Source of the DNA: Chrysemys picta bellii
Taxonomy: Eukaryota > Chordata > Testudines > Emydidae
NCBI RefSeq assembly: GCF_011386835.1
Contig: NC_088809.1
Coordinates: 20,923,567-20,987,566, forward strand
DNA length: 64,000 nt
Direction: 5' to 3'
Shown here: in pieces, positions 55,111-64,000 of the stretch
How the letters are laid out: each line of letters begins with the position of its first letter
Numbering within the stretch: position 1 is the first letter of the stretch
Made by a program: the position numbers and the translations under genes
Notes under the pieces: generated by a model
Told to the model about the DNA's origin: nothing
What the model saw: only the letters and a program-made list of their open reading frames with translations
Databases searched by the model: none

Positions 55111-56892
55111 CAACACCCGTCGCTAGAGTCGCTGAGCCCCAGATCAGATTTTTGTGTAGGTAACACAGCCATGCAGTGAACTTTACCTCATCTCCTTGGC
55201 CCGCAGCCATATCCCCTTGGGCTATGCGCTCCCCAGATCTCAGGAGCTAAGCTTTTATCTCTGGGGTTGCTCAGAACTCGAGAGGCCTCCAAAGGAATTC
55301 TCAGCTGCTTCAAGAAGTGGCACCGCTCCTCCAGTAGGTGGCGCTCTGAACTTTGCGTCAGCCCCCAAGCCAACACCACAGCTGGGTGCTAAGGGGGCGT
55401 TTTGTCGCGGGAGGAGTCAGCTTTCAGATGTGATGGCAGACTCAGTGCTTGGCTACTTGTGGCAATTAAGATCCCATGTTGCTTTTCACCACTGTGCCCT
55501 GGCCAAAGTCCAAGCCGGGTAATTGTTACATTCCGCCAGCCCAAATCCTCCCTGCAGCTCCTGTTTTTATTTATGAGTTTATATTTAGATCCGTAATGAG
55601 CCTGACATACGGTGCATAATGGGGAGAATGCGAAAACAAGCAAAGGAAGGGGGGGAAAGGAAGGAAAATGCAACTTTTCGCTGACTTGTGCTTCCCTCCG
55701 GAGACTGTGCCGGCCTTGGCGGCGACGGGGACGGAGTAAAAAATAAGATGCATTGTTTGAAAGCAATTAAGTGAAAATGAGCTAGAATCCCAAGGTCAGA
55801 AAAGCCCAGGTCGTTAATTAATTCTCAGCATGCTGCGAAAAGATGAATTTCTCACAATAAACAAACATATGTAACAGCGTCTATGGCAAAGAGTCAAGTT
55901 AACACTAAATTATTATAGCAAGAGCTGGCAAAAGTGCAACTGTGTTTAAGGTGGCTAACAATTTCTTCCATCGGATCCTATTTCTAGTTGCTTAGAACTT
56001 TGCCAAACTTTAACCACTGAATTTTTCCAGGCGTGGGGGGGCTCTGCCTCGGGCTGGATTCTGGGGGAAAGTTTCAGTGAAAACAGCTCCCCAGAAGGCG
56101 GCAAGGGGAAAACAAGTAGTTTTGCCAATGTTGGAATTTTTCCAACCGTTTCTTTAAAGAGTTCTGGCGCCTAAGACGTGGAGCAGGAATTTGACATTGG
56201 TAGGCGAATAGTTCTGTCCCTGTGAAAATGCATCTAGATTTGGCTGAGTTATAAACCTCTTAGAATCGCCACGTGCACGTGCTTTGCGGGGCTTTTTGGT
56301 GGCTAGCCGCTAAAATCTGTCAACGTTCCAGCCGCAAGGAGCATGCTTCAGTTCCTTCGCGACAACTAAACTGAGATCCTGGGCCACTCAGCCTCCTGCA
56401 AGGTAAGCACAGAGCTGGCATTGCAGCACCTACAGGCCTAGGAGAAAGTGTGCTGGACACATCTGCTGAATTGGGTTAATAATTCAGTGGACTTCACAGT
56501 CATTATTATTATAAAGAGATAGATGGATAGAGGTGCATGAGATTGACAGAAACAGCCATAGTTAAATATGGTCGTATTGCTGGCTGCCTAATCTGCTTTT
56601 GTATATGTATTTTTCCTCTTTATTGAAAAATCCCCTTGACTCTACCGTCGGGATCTATATCGATCCATATATACTCCAACAGAGATCTATGAAAGTGACC
56701 ATAAAACCTACAGAGGATTATGTCTCTGCTATCCAGTTCTACAGGGAGATTTAAACATTCCCTGGAAAACTTTTGCCAGCACAGGAAATTCTGTCCGACA
56801 TTGTTTTCTTGCTTTAAATAATTGTGTGGGTTGGTTTGGTTGGTTTTTTGAAAGATGGTGAAAAGCCCTGTGGAAATTCACCCAGTAATACA
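55111..56892. other. long low-repeat stretch, regulatory candidate
   Basis: No repeat or exon recognised over almost 1.8 kb. Bases 55430-55640 contain CAAAGTCCA (an HNF4-type site) and 'gtaattgttacattccgcc' in otherwise unique sequence. Bases 55800-56000 are A/T-rich. Confidence 0.4.
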
Positions 56893-57545
56893 GAGTTTGT
56901 CTACACCCACTTAACTAAAGGCATGATTTAAAATCCATTTGTTTTAACTTGTACAAATGGCTGTGCACGCACTCTTAAATCAATTTCAGCCTGGCTTATA
57001 TTGATTTAACTAAATCGAGGAGGAACAAATTTAAGAGAAACTGAAATAATCTGAATCCATCTTGTGCCATCAGGCATTATTTTGGGCACAAGCCAGGCTC
57101 TGCCATCTCTGCCTATTCCAGGCTGCTCTTTGCACAGCCTCCATGTTGTTAACTCCCGTAAGTTTCCCCTCTCTGAGCAGTGTCTAATGGAGGGATCTTT
57201 TTGGTCAGCTCCTTTGCTTGTTCCCCCAGCTGTGAATAACACACCTGCCATGACAGATGTTGCAGCTTCATTAGTAGCACATGTTCCAGAGATATCCATC
57301 TTTTCTGGAGACCTTTAGAGATAAGGGGTTGTTGAAATCTCTGCTGAATCTCAACATTTGTTCAAAATTCATTCCATTTAGTACTGAAATGAACCACTCT
57401 TAACCAAAAGAATAGTGTCCTAACAGTAGTTTGCACCAGTTTAACTGAATTGAATTAACTATAAGTCATTGCTTATTGTTAATTTAACTGCATTCAACTA
57501 AAAGTTAAGCCACTTTAACTTCTGTGTTTAGACACAGTCTAACTA
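56893..57545. repeat. possible MITE-like repeat, 'tgtctacac' ends
   Basis: 'tttgtctacacccacttaac' at the left and 'tgtgtttagacacagtctaa' at the right look like decayed inverted ends, and both flanks hold 'agtttaac'-type words. The middle (57010-57390) is unassigned and could be unrelated. Confidence 0.3.
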
Positions 57546-58499
57546 ACACTAAAGGGGTATATGATCTGAACTCTGCAGCGACATTCATATTCACAGCCCA
57601 GAAATTAATTCCAGACACTGACAGACAAAAGATAACGGAACCCATTACAGAGCCCATCAAGCATTTTGCTCAATCAGACATTTCCAAGAAGCAGGGACCG
57701 TTTTGCCTGCAATTTCTCATCTCTTCTCATTTATTTGATAACTGACCTTTTCTGAATTTGCCAAATCTCTCAGGCTCCAGGACCACTCTGCAGTATTTAT
57801 TCTTTTTAGCCAACTTCCAGCTTCTAATGATCAATCTCATAGCAGTTACGCTAACCTTTGGCAGGAACACTTCATAGGCCTTATTAACTGCCGGTAAGTT
57901 ATACAAATGCCCCAGTAAGTAAATTCAAGGACCAGGAGGAGAAAGCTCCATATGTAGTGGGTAATTCTATACGGGGACTAAGCTACCGTGCTCCGGCACC
58001 AATACTAGAAAGTTCACATGGAAGAAACAAAGCAGAATTCGTAGGTCAGTAAAGCTGTTCCTATCTGCCCTGACTCATGAAATGAAGAGGTGGCCCTCAG
58101 CCCAGATTTTATCATAGCAATAAGCCAATCGTTACAGTTAATGCTAATTACCCCCCTTGTTAGCTGTTCGCAGAGAGACCAAGGAACGGGTAGGTTTAGG
58201 AGAAATTAACTGCTGTCTCATTACTCCAGGCCAAGGATGAGATGCTTTGGCAGGGCAGGGTAGAGGATGTTTTCTTTGTTGCCATCCTGTGCTGTGCAGA
58301 GGGCTTTAGTCTCCAGGGTTATCCCTCTGACGCCTCTGAGTAGCAGGAAAATGGACCTGCCCAGCTGGGTTTGAGAGCAATGGTCAGACATGTCTGTTAT
58401 GTCCCAGGAGGGGCTGAAAGCTGATGCGGCAAAGAGAAGAAATCCAGCCCCAGTGGATCAGGGGTTTGTGACTCCCTCCTTGCTCCTATGATACACCCA
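57546..58499. other. low-repeat sequence
   Basis: No repeat family, exon or RNA gene recognised. Confidence 0.45.
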
Positions 58500-58700
58500 T
58501 TAACTCACACACACAAAACCACATACCCTCACACACCGGCACTCATTCACTGTGACGCCTCCATTAGCGCAGACACACACACAACCGTTCAGACACACTG
58601 ATACGTGTGGACATTCATTCCAGTCGCTGAGCTACGTACCCATTCATTCACACACAGGCATGTGCATTCACAAATACACTTCTGTTCTCACACACACATG
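58500..58700. repeat. imperfect CA-rich low-complexity sequence
   Basis: 'aactcacacacacaaaacca' and 'gcagacacacacacaaccgt' alternate with 'cattcattc' words. Confidence 0.7.
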
Positions 58701-59187
58701 CTGGATTTTATCTGGTTCCTAAATAAGGCCAAATGACGATTTCCATGTTAAAAAATTCCCAAAAGACATGGCCTTTTGCCCATGTCTATGCCAACGGCAT
58801 CTTTGCTTGAAGAAGGGCTCATTTTGACTCAAAGTATTAGCTACATTTTCGGCAAACATTAGGCCGTTTTTTTTTTTCATTTTTATAATGAAAAACCTGT
58901 ATGTTTTGCATAGGTTTGAAATGTGGTGCAGATATATTGTACACCCTACTGACAATGACTACACCCCTACAACTCAGGCATGTCTACACTTCCAATTTAG
59001 GTTGACGTATGTGCAGTTTTCAGGGGTGTGAAAAATCCTCCTAATCTAACCCCACCATGTAGATCTAGCTAGGTCATTGTCAGAATGCTTCCATCAACCT
59101 AGTACTGTCACTCAAGAAGGTGGCATTCCTACACTATGAGGTTATAGCACACTGTGGCTATGCCACTCTAACCCCCATAGTGTAGAC

Positions 59188-59625
59188 CAGGGGTAGGCAA
59201 CCTATGGCACGAGTGCCGAAGGCGGCACATGAGCTGATTTTCAGTGGCACTCACACTGCCCGGGTCCTGGCCACTGGTCCGGGGGCTCTGCGTTTTAATT
59301 TAATTTTAAATGAAGCTTCTTAAACATTTTATAAACCTTATTTACTTTACATACAACAATAGTTTCATTATATATTATAGACTTATAGAAAGAGACCTTC
59401 TAAAAACGTTAAAATGTATGACTGGCACGCGAAACCTTATATTAGAGTGAATAAATGAAGACTCGGCACACCACTCCTGAAGGAAGCAACAGAGGGTCCT
59501 GTGGCACCTTTGAGACTAACTGTTAGTCTCAAAGGTGCCACAGGACCCTCTGTTGCTTTTTTACAGATTCAGACTAACACGGCTACCCCTCTGATACTTC
59601 ACTCCTGAAGGGTTGCCGATCCCTG
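59188..59625. mobile_element. hAT MITE with nested retroposon
   Basis: Ends CAGGGGTAGGCAACC and GGGTTGCCGATCCCTG are inverted repeats. Perfect 8-bp duplications GTGTAGAC lie at 59180-59187 and 59626-59633. The inside has 'gattttcagtggcactcaca' and a long A/T-rich middle without coding capacity. I recall this as a common turtle hAT MITE. Without the nested insert and its duplication it is about 310 bp. Confidence 0.94.
59484..59599 (-). mobile_element. short retroposon, near-perfect palindrome
   Basis: The right part is the reverse complement of the 'gtagccgtgtta' family ('gactaacacggctacccctc'). Bases 59484-59520 and 59522-59558 are exact 37-bp reverse complements with one base between them. 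A 12-bp duplication CACTCCTGAAGG (59472-59483 and 59600-59611) flanks the insert. Confidence 0.9.
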
Positions 59626-59744
59626 GTGTAGACGAAACTTTAGATTCTACAGTGATCAGTGTCCTATAAATATTATGTATTTACATTTATAGATTCATTA
59701 CCAGCTTATCTACAGAGAATGCTGAATAATACTAATCAAGTTAG

Positions 59745-60065
59745 AACCGAGCAAAAAATTTTGACCGAAACATTTTTCAGTGACAAAATGCAGCTTTGGG
59801 TTGACCAAAAATTTTTCAATTCATGTCAATTTCATCTAACTGGTTCAGTCACACAAAAAAACCTTTAAAACTAATTTAAAAAAATCCATTTTGATATCTT
59901 CTAAATGAAACATTTCAGGCTGTCGCCTCACAGTGACTTTTTGTTTGGAAATGTCCTTTAGTTTTATTCTTTTTTATTTTATTTTAAATTTTTAAAAAGT
60001 GCCCCAAAGCAAAACAAAAAGGTTCTGTTGAAATGGCCAATGAACCAAAAAAAAATCCATTATTC
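59745..60065. repeat. A/T-rich TTTCAT/GAAA repeat family
   Basis: It starts 'tagaaccgagcaaaaaattt' and ends 'cattattcacacagttcta'; TAGAAC and GTTCTA form short inverted ends. This is the best copy for judging borders. Confidence 0.6.
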
Positions 60066-60084
60066 ACACAGTTCTAAATGAATT

Positions 60085-60145
60085 ATATCTCTGTGACGCC
60101 CTTTATCCCGAAAGATCTCAAAGTCCTTTACCAGCCCTGGTTCCC
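60085..60145 (-). repeat. MIR-like 3' fragment
   Basis: 'gaaagatctcaaagtccttt' followed by 'accagccctgg' matches the reverse complement of the SINE 3' part. Confidence 0.6.
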
Positions 60146-61129
60146 AGGCAGAGGCAGCAGGCGGAGAAGATGCTGCCATGGGGAATTGGTGGAAATGTGA
60201 CTGAGACTGGAGGTGGAAAAAAAGGAGATGAACCCAAGTCATCAAATTGGGCTCTAGATCTAAATCCAGATTTGAAAGCCAGTATTGCTTGGCATTGGTG
60301 AGATCTGGAGTTCTGTCTAGCCTGTTATAATAGCTATAAAGAATGGAGCAATTTGCAACATTTAGATCCAGGTGCAGGTTGCAACCTGCTGATGGTTAGT
60401 GGAAGGGCTGAGATTCTGGCTGGGTTTGACCCCCTCTTTACTGTGCTCATGATGGAGCACCACCCAGAAGCAGAGAGACGGAGGAAAGACAATTTTCACA
60501 GTACCACTCACGGGGTCAGGGCAGGATCTCTCATGATGGGGCTGCCAGGACAGAGGTGACCAAAGCAAGGTGGTCGTCCTACACTGAGCAATGTGGAAGA
60601 TCATCAGAATCATTATGGCTGAAAGATAAGCGGCAGGGAGGTTCTCTGTGCATGCTCCCTGCAGCAGGATACAGGGAGAATCCAGCCAGATTTCCCTGAT
60701 AAAAAAAGAAAGACAAGGAACAGTTCCAATCTCCTCGCCCATTTGTACACATAAAACTTTCTAAATGCTAAGCCAAATAAAGTCTTCTTATCTGCGTATT
60801 ACCACGAAAGGCTCTTTCAGGCAGATTTAGGATGAATTAGTGCTTTTTATAACTACAAAACAGGAGCAAAGTGAAATTCATTACTCAGCCGGCAGGTTCT
60901 TCTGCCTTAACCCTTTGAGAACCAAGCTGCTGCCACAAAGTTACCCCTTGGCAACTGGCTGGCTTGAGGAGTGGGAAGAAGGCCTTGCGAAGGGCGATAG
61001 CTCAGAGATCAATGAGTGTATCTGGTATCAAAGAGACAGGTCAGGGTGGGATTCTTGTCCGGATGGCGTCCCAAGGCACCTCCCCAGCACCAGAACCCCC
61101 TTCTCCACGGGGCCGAAAGATGATGGGCC
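60146..61129. other. unclassified sequence
   Basis: No repeat family or exon recognised. Frames of 126 and 125 codons have no domain. Confidence 0.45.
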
Positions 61130-61275
61130 AGGAATTCAGCTGGTGCAAATCAGCACAGCTCCATCAGCTTTCACAGAGCTACACTGGTTTACACCAGCTG
61201 GGGATCTGGCCCATTGATGCCGATGGAGCGACACGGATTTACACCCGGTGGGGGGATCTGGCCCATTGACTCTGA
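61130..61275. repeat. tandem pair of an ancient dispersed motif
   Basis: 'gtttacaccagctggggatc' with 'tggcccattgatgccgatgg' is followed by a diverged copy 'gatttacacccggtgggggg' with 'atctggcccattgactctga'. The unit is about 50-60 bp. Similar words appear at 10316, 14990, 35850 and 49085. Confidence 0.6.
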
Positions 61276-64000
61276 CACGTCTCTTCTCTCGGGTGGCCCG
61301 GAAGGAAAAGCCTCTCACACTACCTCTCCAAACACCCTCCAAAACTCCCCTGTTCGCTGCCTCTGCTTGTAGCTTTCCAATTTGCCTAGCAAGTGACTTT
61401 TTAGACCAAGTTTTTCCAGCTTAGCTCAGCTCCTCCCATCACCACCAGCGAGCGATTAACCATGGGCAGACTTCGAACAGCTGGCCGGATCCCCGGTCCC
61501 AGGGCAAGAGCCTCACAGCCTTTAGCAAGGCACTGAGCAAAGGTGCAAGGCCTACTCAGGGCGCACAGCCCAGTTTCTCCTGTACACAGAGAACAAACCG
61601 TCAAACAACCAGTGCACCGACGGACCCAGCGCCCCATTCACCAAGTCCTGCTGCCTCCAGGCACTTTTCAAATTGTGCCTCTGCAGCTTGTGCAGTCTGG
61701 GTGATGGCGGGTGCACAGCTGTTCAACCGGCCATTCGCACACACGGTCTCTGCAGCTGTGCGCACAACCCAGGAACTGCTTGTGCAAGGCCCAGGTTTAA
61801 TGCATGAGCTCACGCCCCTCCTCCCCGGTAGGTACCGTAGCAGCCCGCTACAGAGCTCCGCAGAGCTGCTCCTCAGCTCAAACAACCAAGCGCTGTGTGT
61901 CGGCCGCTGACGGGGCCTAGGTTTGATTCCCCACTCACAGCCGCAGTGACTGCGTGGATGTGCTCCCAGGTCGGCTGCATTCACGCCCTTCGAATTGGAG
62001 GGTGCAATTCCATTCCACCCCACAAACTCCCTGCGAGCCACCCTTCCCCCTGCCTCTGTTTCAGAGACGCCTGCATCTCCCCGGCCAGGATTCATTCTGT
62101 GTGCCCTCCTCCCACAGCAGGGTCGCCCGTGTCAGCCGCTATGTGTGCACCTCCGTTCTCCTGTCCCCCCTGATTCCTCCTTCTGAGGAGCTCTGTTCTC
62201 CCCACAGCAGGGCCCAGTTCACCATGCTGAGTGTCTCTCTCTACCCCTCTTCTCCTCCCCAAGCTCCAGTGACTATGGAAGTGGAGAATCCCAGGAGGGA
62301 ATTCTTAACATGGATCTGTTTCCACAAGCCTAAAAGCACTTTGTGGACTCCCTACAGAGGGGAAATGCGGCCAGCTCTGGGGTGGGGCGTTGCTGGCATT
62401 GAAACAGTGCTCAGCAGCACCTCAAGAGAGTTCACGAGGGCGAGCCATTGGGCTGGGAGAGGAGACACCAAATGCTGCTCCTTGGGATCTGAGACCCCCA
62501 TGTTCTCCGTCTGGAACGCTGCAGCTGTTACAGCTGCACTCAGGTCCCCCTCCTCCTCCTCTGCCTTGGTAGACACGGCGCCAGCTGTTGCCAAGTGTGG
62601 GTGGCTGATGGCAGGTGAGCCAGGCGTTCGGCAAGGCACAGCGCCTTGCACCTGACAGCCCACACCAGGCAGCAGAAGGAGAGACGTCTGCTGGCCACCT
62701 GGGGAGGGGTGGATGCGAATGAGCTTCGAATGCCTGCAAAGCCCCTGAATTCTTAACCATGTGGCTAATGAGCTGCCCTGGGAGATCTCGCCTCGGTGAG
62801 CAGATCAGACGGGACAACAAGCGGGAGCCTCGAATGGGTGGAGGTGACGCCAGGCACAGGACGGGGGAACGGGCAGAGGGCTGAGCTGGGCAGCGCTGCA
62901 TGTCCAGTCAAAATGTGCCCTTCCTTTGGAAGAGCGCCCACTAGTGGCAAAAGTGTGCCTCTGTCTCCTTACCGTCTGCTGGGATTGTCAACAGCTGGGG
63001 GCCCGGGGTGGGGGGAGACCCTGTGACCTCATTGCCTGCCCACAAGACAGCTGGGTTTAGCACTGGATGGCGGCAGCCCTCTGAGATCTCATAGGTCTCC
63101 GTGGGAATTCAGTGAGGACACAAGGACCAGTGGTTACGGGCTGGCAGGAGACGTTATAAGATGTGACCTGAGAGAGGGACAATGCCCAAGATGGCTTCTT
63201 TCAAACTCCTGGGCTCTGCTGAAGCCAAATCCGGGGTGGCTTTGCCTCGCAGCCCCTGATTATAATTCACGGACGGTAGATAGGGGACCATCCATCTCAC
63301 TGCACGAGGCCTAGTCATGGATGCTATAAGGGGCCAAATATTTTTCCAGCTTCCTGCAGAAATGGGTTTGCACAGTGGGGTCCTGGCCCACGGCTGAGCT
63401 CCTGGATGCTACAGTAATACCCTAAGAAGTCAAAAAGTGACCATTCCATATAGGGTGGGTTGCTTGCATATGGGGTATAAACCTTTTTGGGATCTAAACC
63501 TGTAATAAATGAACTGCGAGAAGGCCATTGTAACAACTCTCGCTCTGCCCAGTACGAGGGGAAAAGCTAATGAGCAGCGCTGTCGGCAATTAGCGAATGC
63601 AAAGGCCTGGCCCCCTGTCAGAAGCGTCGTGTCGAACAACAGAGAGAGCAGGGAATAACGTGCCGTGACACGAGGACGTATCCAGGAACAAGGAGCGGGC
63701 CTGACTGGAAACGAGCCTCATTAGTCCATTGCTTGTCAACATAAACAAACCCATTGCGGTGGGTTCGCACACAGGGGTGTAAAATCGCAGGGAGTGGGAG
63801 TGCCCGACAGCTGGCTCCGGACGGCGTGGCGGGCAGCAGAATGGGTGCGTGATCAGTCACAAGCACCACTTCCCTCCATCACCTGCCACGGTGCTTCAAC
63901 CCTGAGATGGGAGCTCATTCTTCATGGCCCAATAGATCCAAAGAGTCTCGGCTGATGCAGACAACAAGAAGATAAGCGCAGCCACATGTGGCGGTAGTTT
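61276..64000. other. low-repeat sequence to the window end
   Basis: No interspersed repeat, exon or RNA gene recognised. Bases 61640-62900 are GC-rich with overlapping accidental frames (up to 233 codons). Bases 63480-63790 are unique with FOX-like 'cataaacaaacccattg' and homeodomain-like 'agctaatgagc' and 'gcaattagcg' words, a good regulatory candidate. Confidence 0.4.

Larger units (their letters stand above)
58978..59650. repeat. MITE-like repeat, interrupted near its end
   Basis: It begins 'catgtctacacttccaattt' and its other end is 'ccatagtgtagac', an inverted terminal pair. The hAT element at 59188-59625 inserted in this terminal motif and duplicated GTGTAGAC. Confidence 0.7.

Noticed and set aside
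61954..62655. 233-codon frame as a possible exon
   Set aside because: GC-rich DNA with several overlapping frames; no recognisable protein feature.

Overview
This window looks like non-coding DNA from a reptile nuclear genome, most probably a turtle and probably a cryptodire. The reasons are the mix of interspersed repeats: CR1 LINE fragments ending in the usual ATTCTATGATTC-type tail, one tRNA-derived SINE with a CR1-like tail (the tortoise Pol III/SINE type), about 30 MIR-like CORE-SINE or L2-tail fragments, hAT transposons with 8-bp target duplications, and long solo-LTR-like elements. These family names are recalled, not searched. I find no host protein-coding exon, rRNA gene or functional tRNA gene. 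The long open frames lie in stop-free tandem repeats or GC-rich DNA. The only protein relics are transposon-derived: a frameshifted hAT transposase at 1351-1877 and decayed CR1 reverse transcriptase.

Layout. 1-13 kb: a foldback hAT element (585-2251), a 45-bp minisatellite (5714-6310), two adjacent CR1 copies, one of which carries a nested retroposon (9140-9895), and a minus-strand LTR-like element (about 11765-12927). 13-24 kb: MIR-like copies, then a composite of very short LTR retrotransposons (18718-19471), A/T-rich foldback repeats and an LTR promoter fragment (22590-22940). 24-40 kb: an LTR-end palindrome (25876-26120), a CR1 with a nested SINE (28195-28835), a solo LTR with 5-bp target duplication (32127-33286), a retroposon with 51-bp inverted arms (35949-36121) and a GC-rich hAT MITE (36841-37198). 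40-50 kb: CR1, MIR-like and MITE copies in mostly unclassified GC-rich sequence. 50-64 kb: a 1.5-kb compound tetranucleotide array (50911-52402), an 18/36-bp minisatellite (54414-54637), a triple nest of mobile elements (58978-59650), and low-repeat sequence to the end.

The most unusual object is at 18718-19471. Two LTR copies of about 200-220 bp begin TGTAAC and end GTTACA. On the minus strand a full LTR is separated from the start of another by only 79 bp, and those 79 bp hold a tRNA-Pro-like primer-binding site and a purine tract. This is the architecture of a TRIM (terminal-repeat retrotransposon in miniature). The LTRs also contain tRNA-like A and B boxes. A second theme is inverted duplication: the hAT element, the LTR-end palindrome and three copies of one short retroposon family all fold back on themselves. 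Several low-repeat stretches could be regulatory elements, but that needs cross-species alignment to test.
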